This document shows, piece by piece, positions 22,255 to 29,337 of a stretch of 38,521 nucleotides of DNA. A program made the translations under genes and the position numbers. A model generated the notes under the pieces. The model saw only the letters and a list, made by a program, of their open reading frames with translations, did not search any database and had not been told where the DNA came from. How positions within the stretch are numbered: the first letter of the stretch is position 1; every line of letters starts with the position of its first letter. The stretch comes from Myxococcota bacterium (GTDB taxonomy: Bacteria > Myxococcota_A > UBA796 > UBA2385): the NCBI GenBank assembly GCA_023150805.1, contig JAKLKF010000072.1, forward strand, positions 1 through 38,521, read 5' to 3'.

Positions 22255-23469
22255 GTGGCCTACGTGGGCCTGGACCGGCAGCTCCACGTGGCCCCGGGGG
22301 CGGGGGGCGCGGCGACGCAGCAGGTCACCTGGTCCCGCCAGGTCGGTGGCCTCGCCGCCACGGGGAGCGCCCGCACGCCGGACGGCTGCACCTGGCCGGG
22401 CTGGTCGCCCGACGGGCGCTGGCTGGCCGCCTTCCGCGCCGAGAAGGAGGGCCGCGACGGGACGGCCTGCCTCTTCGTCGCCGAGGTCGGGGGCGTGCGC
22501 GAGCAGGTGCTCTTCCGGAAGCGGGACGCGCACCCGGTGTACGCGCGGTGGAGCCCGGACGGACGGCGCATCGCGCTCTTGTGCCAGCAGGAGGACGAGC
22601 TGCTGCTGTACGCGGTGGAGGTGGACGGCGGCGCGCACCGCCTGGTGGAGCACGGCGTGCCCCTGTTCTTCGAGTGGACGCCGGACGCCACGGGCCTGCT
22701 GGTCCACTGCGGACGTGGCCCGGGCAAGGGACGGCTCCTGCGCCGGGTGGTGGCCGGGCGCGGCGCGGACGTGGTCTTCCCCGTCGCCCCCGGCGACTTC
22801 TGCGCCCCGGTCGTCCTGCCCGGTCCGCGGCCCCGGATCCTGTTCGCGGCCGCCGCCGCCAGCGGCACCTCGCACGTCTGCACGGCCGACCTCGACGGCG
22901 AGGATCTGCGCCACGTGGTCACCCTGCGGGGCTTGCTGGCGCTTGCGCCGGACCCCGGGGGACGGCGGGTCGCGCTGGCCGGCGCGCCGGGCGGAGAGGG
23001 CAGCCCCTTCGACGGCCTGTGGCTGGCGGACCTGGAGGGCGGCCCGCTGCGCCAGGTCAGCACCCACCCGATGATGGCCTTCTTCTGGGCCGACCAGGGG
23101 GCGTCGCTGGTCTACGCGGCGGCGGACCGGACCCACGGCTGCGTGCGCTGGTACCGGTGCAGGCTCGGGGTGCCCGACCCCTCCGACAGCGTGGAGGAGG
23201 AGCTGTTCGTCACCTGGCCCACGGCGGAGCAGGTCTTCCTGCTGCACTTCTTCGAGCAGCTCGCCGGCAGCCACGGCCCCGTGGACCCCACCGGGCGCTG
23301 GCTGGTGGTCGCCTCCTGGCCCGCGCCGTCGCCCGGAGGGCGCGACCCGGCCGACCCCGGGCGCCTGCCCCGCATCCTCTGCGTCGACCTGTCCGCGGCG
23401 GACCCGGAGCCTCGGGTCCTGGCCCACGGCAGCATCGCCGTCCACGGACCACCCGCCCGGCCGGGTTAG
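22255..23469 (+). CDS. PD40/TolB-like beta-propeller protein
   Basis: A protein of about 404 residues made of WD40-like (PD40) blades. Repeating elements are AYVGLDRQLHV, WSPDGRWLAAF, ARWSPDGRRIALL, FEWTPDATGLLVH and LAPDPGGRRVALA. No signal peptide is visible, so it may be cytoplasmic or start upstream. The start is unsure: GTG at 22255 gives VAYVGLDRQ, the first blade strand, but the frame is open far upstream and CTG at 22210 overlaps the preceding stop. It lies in the TetR-membrane protein operon. Confidence 0.75.
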   Translation: MAYVGLDRQLHVAPGAGGAATQQVTWSRQVGGLAATGSARTPDGCTWPGWSPDGRWLAAFRAEKEGRDGTACLFVAEVGGVREQVLFRKRDAHPVYARWSPDGRRIALLCQQEDELLLYAVEVDGGAHRLVEHGVPLFFEWTPDATGLLVHCGRGPGKGRLLRRVVAGRGADVVFPVAPGDFCAPVVLPGPRPRILFAAAAASGTSHVCTADLDGEDLRHVVTLRGLLALAPDPGGRRVALAGAPGGEGSPFDGLWLADLEGGPLRQVSTHPMMAFFWADQGASLVYAAADRTHGCVRWYRCRLGVPDPSDSVEEELFVTWPTAEQVFLLHFFEQLAGSHGPVDPTGRWLVVASWPAPSPGGRDPADPGRLPRILCVDLSAADPEPRVLAHGSIAVHGPPARPG

Positions 23470-23501
23470 ACCGGGCCCGCCTTCAGCACCAGGGAGCCCT
23501 C

Positions 23502-24032
23502 ATGCCCGTGATCGACATCCTCAGCGCCGCCCTGTCCCGCCACGCGGGGCGCGTGGTCGAGGGGCCCGTGCGCGCCATCGTCACCGAGGTCCTGCAGGAT
23601 CGCGGCTACGCCAGTCCGGCCGAGGTGCTGGCGCTCAAGGACGAGCTGGGCGAGCTGCGCCAGGTGCTCGACCGGCTGAGCACCGAGGTGGAGTCGCTGC
23701 GTGTCGAGGCGGCCACCCTGCGCGCCCAGGCCGACGCGCTGCGAGACAGCCCGCCTGCGGCGTCCGCGCCGGCCGCGCCCGCGCCAGGCCCGTCGACGGC
23801 CACCCGGGCCCCTGCGACGCCAGCGCGCCTGGGCATGAGCCTGGAGGAGTACGAGCGCTGGCGCCAGGGGGGCCTGCCGGGCCGGATCGGCCCCGACGGG
23901 CTGGTCGAGCTCGACGGCCAGGCCTTCCGCGTCGATCCCTCGCTGGAGGGCCGGCCCTTCACGCTCAGCAAGCACAAGACCCCCCGCCTCCTGGTCGACG
24001 GCCAGCCCGTGGAGAAGGAGCCGGTGGGCTGA
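23502..24032 (+). CDS. Coiled-coil protein, function unknown
   Basis: A 176-residue protein. The N-terminus (PVIDILSAALSRHAGRVVEG) is followed by a coiled coil at about 41-85 (KDELGELRQVL, STEVESLRVEA), an Ala/Pro/Thr linker, and a C-terminal part with LGMSLEEYERWRQGG and a short beta-rich end. No known family is recognised. The ATG at 23502 has AGGGAG 5 nt upstream. It follows the PD40 gene by 32 nt and converges on OmpA with a 17-nt gap. Confidence 0.8.
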   Translation: MPVIDILSAALSRHAGRVVEGPVRAIVTEVLQDRGYASPAEVLALKDELGELRQVLDRLSTEVESLRVEAATLRAQADALRDSPPAASAPAAPAPGPSTATRAPATPARLGMSLEEYERWRQGGLPGRIGPDGLVELDGQAFRVDPSLEGRPFTLSKHKTPRLLVDGQPVEKEPVG

Positions 24033-24049
24033 GCCCTGGCGCCGGCCGA

Positions 24050-25063
24050 TCAGCGCAGGGGCGTCCAGGTGCTGGTCGGCAGCCGCTCGCTCTTCGGCGG
24101 TGCCTGGGCGGCGACGATGTAGTCGACCCGCCGGTTGGCCGCCTCGTCCGTCTCGTCGGGTGTCGGCACCGCCTGCCCCTGCTCGCCCAGCCCCTGGTAC
24201 CAGGTCGGGCCGGTGAAGCCGCGGGCGCGGAACCATGCGGCGATGGCCCGCGCCCGCGCCTCGGACAGGGTCCGGTTGCTGGCGGCCGAGCCCACCGTGT
24301 CGGTGTAGCCGGCCACGTAGAGGTGCACCGGCGCGACCTTGCCGTACCGGCCGATGACCTCCTGCAGCCGCGCCCAGGCGTCCTCGAGCTTGCCCTCCTC
24401 CTCCGGGCGGATCGTGGCCGAGCCGGTCTCGAAGACCACGTCCTCGTGGGGCACGCTGTAGGACCAGGGGAACAGGTCGAGGCGGGCGGCGAAGCCGTGG
24501 GCGTCCTGCGCCGTGACCTGGATCTGGAGGATCTCGGCCGATGGCGGCGACCAGTGCAGGGTCAGGCCGTCACCGGCCGGCGAGGTCCGCTCGGCGCGGC
24601 CCAGCTCGCCCTGCTCGCCGGTCAGGATCGCCTCGGCGGACGCCAGCGGTCGGCTGCCCTCGACCACCAGGGTCCCCGCCTGCAGGTCCAGGTGGTCGGG
24701 GGCGGTCGACAGGCGAAGCTCGGGCAGGACCTCGACCTGGAAGGACAGCGGCATCTCGCCCTCGCTGCCGTCGGTCATCCGCACGGCCAGCCGGCCGGTG
24801 CAGGCGTGGCGGCCCTGCGGGACCGGCAGCGGGACGACGACGGGCACGGCCAGCTCGGCGGGGCCCTGGTGGCCGGCGCGGGTGGCGCCGCAGGAGAGCT
24901 GGAGGTCGAGGCGCTCCAGGTCCACGCGGGGGTGCACGGTCAGCGCCGGGGAGGCGCCGCCGACCACCCCCTCGCGGACGATCTCGAGCCGGACGGCGTC
25001 CTGGGCGCCGGCGGTGGCGCTCAGGGCCAGGGGCAGCAGGGCCAGGGCGGGCAAGGTGGGCAT
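24050..25063 (-). CDS. OmpA-family peptidoglycan-binding protein
   Basis: Exported protein of 337 residues that probably ties the outer membrane to peptidoglycan. A signal peptide MPTLPALALLPLALSATAGA lacks positive charge. Residues about 21-205 form beta-rich regions with no recognised family. The C-terminal OmpA domain (about 212-325) has VFETGSATIRPEEE, YVAGYTDTVGSAASNRTLSE with the diaminopimelate-binding Asp, and NRRVDYI with the binding Arg. The ATG at 25063 is the only fitting start. It diverges from the ALDH gene with 71 nt between. Confidence 0.9.
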   Translation of the reverse strand: MPTLPALALLPLALSATAGAQDAVRLEIVREGVVGGASPALTVHPRVDLERLDLQLSCGATRAGHQGPAELAVPVVVPLPVPQGRHACTGRLAVRMTDGSEGEMPLSFQVEVLPELRLSTAPDHLDLQAGTLVVEGSRPLASAEAILTGEQGELGRAERTSPAGDGLTLHWSPPSAEILQIQVTAQDAHGFAARLDLFPWSYSVPHEDVVFETGSATIRPEEEGKLEDAWARLQEVIGRYGKVAPVHLYVAGYTDTVGSAASNRTLSEARARAIAAWFRARGFTGPTWYQGLGEQGQAVPTPDETDEAANRRVDYIVAAQAPPKSERLPTSTWTPLR

Positions 25064-25134
25064 GGCGCCTCCACGGGGGCGGAGCCTACCTCGTCGGGTT
25101 AGCCCGAGCGCCCTCTTCCCCGCCTGGAGTCGCC

Positions 25135-26652
25135 ATGAAGGACCTGCTCGCCCGCCTGGGCATCGACGACGTCAACCCCGGCGCCTGGATCGGCAGTCGG
25201 CCCCTGCCGCCGGCATCCGACGCCCGGGTGGCCAGCGACGACCCCACCACCGGGCGCCCGCTGGCCCAGGTGGCCCTGGCCAGCCGCGACCAGCTCGAGC
25301 AGGTCGTGCAGGCCTCCCAGCAGGCCTTCGAGAAGTGGCGCCAGGTGCCGGCGCCCAAGCGTGGCGAGGTCGTGCGCCAGATGGGCGAGGTGCTGCGCCA
25401 GCACAAGCAGGACCTGGGCCGGCTGGTCACGCTGGAGGTGGGCAAGGTCCTCTCCGAGGGGCTGGGCGAGGTGCAGGAGAGCATCGACATGGCCGACCTC
25501 GCCGTCGGCATGTCCCGCCAGCTCTTCGGCCTGTCCATGCACTCCGAGCGGGCCAGCCACCGCATGACCGAGCAGTGGCACCCGCTGGGCCCGGTCGCCG
25601 TCATCACCGCCTTCAACTTCCCCAACGCCGTGTGGGCCTGGAACGCGATGGTGGCGATGGTGGCCGGGGACAGCGTCATCTGGAAGCCCTCGCTCAAGGC
25701 GCCGTTGACCGCGATCGCCACCCACCGCCTGCTGGCCCCGGTGGCCGAGGCCCACGGCTTCCCCGGCCTGCTGACCCTGGTGATCGGCGCCGACGCCGAG
25801 GTGGGCGAGGCGATGATCCGCGACCCGCGCCTGCCGCTGGTCAGCGCCACCGGGTCGGTGCGCATGGGGCGGCACGTGGGCCAGGTCGTCGCCGGCCGCC
25901 TGGGTCGCAGCCTGCTCGAGCTGGGCGGCAACAACGCGATCATCGTGACCGCCGACGCCGACCTGGAGCTGGCGCTGCGAGGCATCGCCTTCGGCGCCGT
26001 CGGCACCGCCGGCCAGCGCTGCACGACGACGCGGCGGGTCATGCTGCACGAGGACATCGCCGAGGACTTCCTGCGGCGCCTGGTCGCCGTCTACGAGCAG
26101 CTGCCCATCGGCGACCCGATGGAGCCCGGCACCCTGGTCGGGCCGCTCATCGACCGGCTGGCGGTCGAGCAGTACCAGGCGGCCCTGGCGGCGGCGGTCG
26201 CGCAGGGCGGGGAGATCCTGACCGGCGGCCAGGTCCTGGACCGGCCGGGCAGCTTCGTGCGCCCCACCATCGTGCGGGCGCGCCACGACATGCCGGTCTG
26301 CCACGAGGAGACCTTCGCGCCCATCCTCTACGCCATGACCTTCCGGGACCTCGACGACGCCATCCGCTGGAACAACGAGGTGCCCCAGGGCCTGTCCAGC
26401 GCCATCTTCACCGACAGCCTGCGGTCCGCGGAGCGCTTCCTCTCCGCCCACGGCAGCGACTGCGGCATCGCCAACGTCAACATCGGCACCTCGGGCGCCG
26501 AGATCGGCGGGGCCTTCGGCGGAGAGAAGGACACCGGCGGCGGCCGGGAGGCGGGCAGCGACTCCTGGAAGGCCTACATGCGGCGGCAGACCTGCACCTT
26601 GAACTGGGGCACGGACCTGCCGCTGGCCCAGGGCGTGACCTTCGACATCTGA
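25135..26652 (+). CDS. Aldehyde dehydrogenase, ALDH7/antiquitin type
   Basis: NAD-dependent oxidation of an aldehyde, most likely L-2-aminoadipate 6-semialdehyde to aminoadipate in lysine catabolism. The 505-residue protein matches the ALDH7 pattern: LGPVAVITAFNFPNAVWAWN, WKPS (K184), LLELGGNNAII (E262), GTAGQRCTTTRR (C296), and the C-terminal NVNIGTSGAEIGGAFGGEK and SWKAYMRRQTCTLNW. Catalytic Glu and Cys are present. The ATG at 25135 has GGAG 5 nt upstream. No other lysine-degradation gene is visible nearby. Confidence 0.95.
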   Translation: MKDLLARLGIDDVNPGAWIGSRPLPPASDARVASDDPTTGRPLAQVALASRDQLEQVVQASQQAFEKWRQVPAPKRGEVVRQMGEVLRQHKQDLGRLVTLEVGKVLSEGLGEVQESIDMADLAVGMSRQLFGLSMHSERASHRMTEQWHPLGPVAVITAFNFPNAVWAWNAMVAMVAGDSVIWKPSLKAPLTAIATHRLLAPVAEAHGFPGLLTLVIGADAEVGEAMIRDPRLPLVSATGSVRMGRHVGQVVAGRLGRSLLELGGNNAIIVTADADLELALRGIAFGAVGTAGQRCTTTRRVMLHEDIAEDFLRRLVAVYEQLPIGDPMEPGTLVGPLIDRLAVEQYQAALAAAVAQGGEILTGGQVLDRPGSFVRPTIVRARHDMPVCHEETFAPILYAMTFRDLDDAIRWNNEVPQGLSSAIFTDSLRSAERFLSAHGSDCGIANVNIGTSGAEIGGAFGGEKDTGGGREAGSDSWKAYMRRQTCTLNWGTDLPLAQGVTFDI

Positions 26653-26663
26653 GAGGCCCCCGC

Positions 26664-26828
26664 TTGGCAACCCGCGCCCGGACTTCGACCCTGGTGCAGC
26701 TGCTGCTGCTCGCCAGCGTGGCCTTCGTCGCCGTGCTGGTGGTGGCCTGGCTGCGCATGCCCGACCTGCAGCGCGGCGTGCGGACGGTGGCGACGGACAT
26801 CGCGGGCCGGATGGGGCTGGACGACTGA
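26664..26828 (+). CDS. Small single-pass membrane protein
   Basis: A 54-residue protein with an Arg-rich N-terminus, one membrane segment (VQLLLLASVAFVAVLVVAWL, about 11-30) and a basic/acidic tail. The start is TTG at 26664 with AGAGG about 8 nt upstream, 11 nt after the ALDH stop, so translation could be coupled. Function unknown. Confidence 0.55.
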   Translation: MATRARTSTLVQLLLLASVAFVAVLVVAWLRMPDLQRGVRTVATDIAGRMGLDD

Positions 26829-26861
26829 GATCGCCTGTCACCCGTCCGCCACCCTTTCCGG

Positions 26862-26890
26862 TTGCGATGCGTTCCCTCGCCAAGTAAGGT
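26862..26890 (+). promoter_or_regulatory. Possible promoter for the tyrosine-rich lipoprotein genes
   Basis: TTGCGA (26862-26867) and TAAGGT (26885-26890) with a 17-bp spacer, followed by a leader of about 60 nt to the ATG at 26960. Each hexamer matches consensus only partly (4/6 and 3/6). The 131-nt gap holds no other candidate. Confidence 0.35.
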
Positions 26891-26959
26891 GCGTCGGCGT
26901 TCACGCGAACATCCCCCTCCGCGACCTTCCCGGCGCGGTGACACGACAGGAGACGCTCC

Positions 26960-27607
26960 ATGACCTTCCCCACCCCCAAGGTGTCCACCCTGTTCTTCGT
27001 GGGCCTGATCAGCGCCTCGCTGGTCGCCTGTGACGAGAAGGACGACGACGACGACGGCGACGACGGCACGACCGATGGCGGCGCCACCGACGGCGGCGCT
27101 GGTGACGGCGGCGGCGGTGACGGCGGCGGCGGTGACGGCGGCGGCGACGGCGGCAGCGAGGTCGACACCGGCATCCTGCTCGTCGGCTACGCCGGCCAGG
27201 CCAACGTGACCCCCTCGGCCTACGACGGCTTCGAGGATGTCTACTACATCGGCTTCGCGGGCAACCTCGAGTGCGTGATCACCTCGGACCTGGCTGGCAA
27301 CGGCCTGGACGTGGCCCCCTGCTCCGCCTGTGAGTGGGCCTTCTCGGTCACCACCTCGGGCAGCACCCTCTCCAGCGACGTGGGCTGCTCGCTCATCGGC
27401 GTGGATGCCTCCGCGGCCTCCGGCTACGACGGCGCCACCTACAACTACGGCTACCAGGGCGACTACGTCGGCTACTACGGCGACGTGGTGGGCGTCCTGC
27501 AGTACTACTTCTCCGGCTACGGCTGGTACGCCGTCGCCTACGCCGACTACGCGGGTGGCACCTTCACCTACGACTGGCCGTCCGGCTACTACTACTACTA
27601 CCTGTAG
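26960..27607 (+). CDS. Tyr-rich four-cysteine lipoprotein, paralogue 1
   Basis: A 215-residue predicted lipoprotein of a family I do not recognise. Lipobox LVAC (C24) is followed by D-E-K and poly-Asp, a Gly/Asp linker to about residue 65, and a core at 69-215. The core starts DTGILLVGYAGQANV, then YDGFEDVYYIGF, cysteines C105, C121, C124 and C143, and a C-terminal aromatic block (VLQYYFSGYGWYAVAYAD, TFTYDWPSGYYYYYL). Asp at +2 would favour the inner membrane by the E. coli rule, which may not hold here. AGGAG precedes the ATG at 26960. An 11-bp terminator hairpin follows, and two paralogues lie downstream. Confidence 0.85.
   Translation: MTFPTPKVSTLFFVGLISASLVACDEKDDDDDGDDGTTDGGATDGGAGDGGGGDGGGGDGGGDGGSEVDTGILLVGYAGQANVTPSAYDGFEDVYYIGFAGNLECVITSDLAGNGLDVAPCSACEWAFSVTTSGSTLSSDVGCSLIGVDASAASGYDGATYNYGYQGDYVGYYGDVVGVLQYYFSGYGWYAVAYADYAGGTFTYDWPSGYYYYYL
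27041..27154 (+). repeat. Asp/Gly linker repeat in paralogue 1
   Basis: Poly-Asp followed by DGG and GGGGD repeats, coded mainly by GAC, GGC and GGT. It spans residues about 28-65, between the lipobox and the folded core. Confidence 0.8.
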
Positions 27608-27637
27608 TCGTCGCCGGGCTCCAGCCCGTCCCCTGCT

Positions 27638-27666
27638 CGACGCGCCGGCTCAACCCCGGCGCGTCG
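27638..27666 (+). terminator. Terminator after paralogue 1
   Basis: CGACGCGCCGG (27638-27648) pairs with CCGGCGCGTCG (27656-27666) over 11 bp with a CTCAACC loop, then TCGTTTCC. It starts 31 nt after the paralogue 1 stop, so paralogue 1 may be expressed above the genes downstream. Confidence 0.7.
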
Positions 27667-27710
27667 TCGTTTCCGACACCACCTCCCTGCGGCATCCCCG
27701 AGGTCCTGCC

Positions 27711-28532
27711 ATGTGGGCCCTGCGCCTCCTCTCCTGCCTGCTGCCGACCCTCTGGCTGACCGCCTGCTTCGACTCCGCCAAGGGGGACGACGACGACGAC
27801 GACGGCGGCGACGGTGGACCGACCGCGTGGGGTCCCGGGGACACCGACACGGACACCGACACGGACACCGACACGGACACCGACACGGACACGGACACCG
27901 ACACCGACACGGACACCGACACCGACACGGACACCGACACGGACACCGACACGGACACCGACACGGACACCGACACCGACACGGACACCGACACGGACAC
28001 GGACACCGACACGGACACGGACACCGACACGGACACGGACACCGACACGGACACCGACACGGACACGGACACCGACACGGACACCGACACCGGGCTGGCG
28101 CGCTACGGCTACCGGGGCGCAGCCACGGTCGAGGCCGGGGTGCAGTACGAGGGGTGGGAGGAGCTCTACATCGAGGGCGCAGGCGGGCTGGTCGACTGCG
28201 CCTTCAGCTCCAAGCTGGTCATGGACGAGGTCCTGACCACCTGCGAGGCCTGCGACTGGGCCTTCCGGGTCGAGACCAGCGCCACGGTGCTGGCGAGCAG
28301 CGTCGGCTGCGAGCGGGTGGGCTACAGCGCGGCGGACGCCGCCGACTTCGACGGCCTGACCTACGACTACGGCTACCAGGCGGACTACTACATCGACGGG
28401 TACGGCACCTACGGGGTGCTCCAGTACTACTTCGGCGGCTATGGCTGGTACGCCGTGGCCCTGGCCGACTGGGACGGGTCCACCTTCTCCTACGACTGGC
28501 CAGCCGGCTACCTCTACTACTACCGGGACTGA
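27711..28532 (+). CDS. Tyr-rich four-cysteine lipoprotein, paralogue 2, with Asp-Thr tract
   Basis: A 273-residue predicted lipoprotein. Lipobox LTAC (C19) is followed by a short acidic stretch with six Asp, then 42 Asp-Thr pairs (residues 44-127), then the core (128-273). The core has YGYRGAATV, YEGWEELYIEG, cysteines C163, C178, C181 and C200, LQYYFGGYGWYAVALAD and FSYDWPAGYLYYY, matching paralogue 1 throughout. The long Asp-Thr tract is probably an extended, highly charged spacer. The ATG at 27711 has GAGG upstream. Paralogue 3 starts 23 nt after the stop. Function unknown. Confidence 0.85.
   Translation: MWALRLLSCLLPTLWLTACFDSAKGDDDDDDGGDGGPTAWGPGDTDTDTDTDTDTDTDTDTDTDTDTDTDTDTDTDTDTDTDTDTDTDTDTDTDTDTDTDTDTDTDTDTDTDTDTDTDTDTDTDTDTGLARYGYRGAATVEAGVQYEGWEELYIEGAGGLVDCAFSSKLVMDEVLTTCEACDWAFRVETSATVLASSVGCERVGYSAADAADFDGLTYDYGYQADYYIDGYGTYGVLQYYFGGYGWYAVALADWDGSTFSYDWPAGYLYYYRD
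27840..28091 (+). repeat. 42 Asp-Thr codon pairs
   Basis: 252 bp of a 6-bp repeat coding (DT)42. Every Asp codon is GAC; Thr codons are 21 ACC and 21 ACG, mixed in units of 12 and 18 bp. Not a CRISPR array. Length is likely to vary by slippage. Confidence 0.95.
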
Positions 28533-28555
28533 CCCTCCACTTCTCGAGGACGACC

Positions 28556-29308
28556 ATGCTCCTGCCCCGACTGCTCGCCACCACCGGCCTGGTGCTCGTG
28601 CTCACCGGCTGCGGCACCCTGTACAAGGTCACCGACGACGACGACGACGACGATGGCGGCGGCGACGGCGGCGCAGAGGATGGCGGGACCTCGGGCGGCG
28701 ACGGCGGCGGAGACGGCGGCGGCGGGGACGGCGGAGACGGCGGCGGCGGAGACGGCGGCGGCGGCGACGGCGGCGGCGGAGACGGCGGCGGCGGCGACGG
28801 TGGCGGCGGAGACGGTGGCGGCCCTGGCGACGGCGGCGGTGGGGACGGCGGAGGGGGAGGGGATGCCTCCTACGACGGCACCGAGGACTCCTACTTCGTG
28901 GGCCTGGGCTCCTCCCTGAACTGCGCGGTGAAGTCCCGGGTGGTGTCCACCCGCGCGCTGAGCACCTGCGGTGACTGCGACTGGGCCTTCGAGGTGGAGA
29001 CCTCCGACAGCGTCCTGGGGCCGGCGGTCGGCTGCGACCTGATCGGGGTGGACGACGCCGGCGCGTGGGACGGCGCCACCTTCCGCTACGGCTACCAGTC
29101 CGACTACCGCGGCTACTACGGCGACCTGGTGGGCGTGCTGCAGTACTACTTCAGCGGCTACGGCTGGTACGCCGTCGCCTACGCGGACTTCGTCGGGACC
29201 ACGTTCAGCTACGACTGGCCCGCCGGGTACTACTACTACTACCTGGACAGCGGGTGGGACACGGGCATCCTGCTCGCGGGCTACCGCGGGAACGCGCAGG
29301 TCCGCTGA
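28556..29308 (+). CDS. Tyr-rich lipoprotein, paralogue 3, apparently circularly permuted
   Basis: A 250-residue predicted lipoprotein. Lipobox LTGC (C19), TLYKVT, seven Asp, a Gly/Asp linker to about residue 103, then the core. The core begins at SYDGTEDSYFVGL, not at the DTG-GYxG strand, and keeps C123, C138, C141, C160, LQYYFSGYGWYAVAYAD and FSYDWPAGYYYYYL. After that comes DSGWDTGILLAGYRGNAQV, the segment that opens the core of paralogue 1 (DTGILLVGYAGQANV). The domain order is therefore rotated. The ATG at 28556 has GAGGA upstream. It is probably co-transcribed with paralogue 2. Function unknown. Confidence 0.85.
   Translation: MLLPRLLATTGLVLVLTGCGTLYKVTDDDDDDDGGGDGGAEDGGTSGGDGGGDGGGGDGGDGGGGDGGGGDGGGGDGGGGDGGGGDGGGPGDGGGGDGGGGGDASYDGTEDSYFVGLGSSLNCAVKSRVVSTRALSTCGDCDWAFEVETSDSVLGPAVGCDLIGVDDAGAWDGATFRYGYQSDYRGYYGDLVGVLQYYFSGYGWYAVAYADFVGTTFSYDWPAGYYYYYLDSGWDTGILLAGYRGNAQVR
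28634..28864 (+). repeat. Asp/Gly linker repeat in paralogue 3
   Basis: Poly-Asp followed by about twelve D-GG and D-GGGG units, coded by near-identical 9- and 15-bp blocks. It spans residues 27-103. Confidence 0.85.
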
Positions 29309-29337
29309 CCACCACGGAGGGGGGGCGGCCGCGGGCC

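Noticed and set aside
27650..28090. Ser-Val repeat protein on the - strand
   Set aside because: It is the reverse complement of the Asp-Thr codon tract in paralogue 2 and has no independent support.
27840..28091. CRISPR-like array
   Set aside because: The repeat is a 6-bp codon pair in a coding frame, with no spacers.
28556..29308. Frameshift or pseudogene as the cause of the odd order in paralogue 3
   Set aside because: The frame is intact from lipobox to stop, all four cysteines and the aromatic block are kept, and the moved segment is complete.
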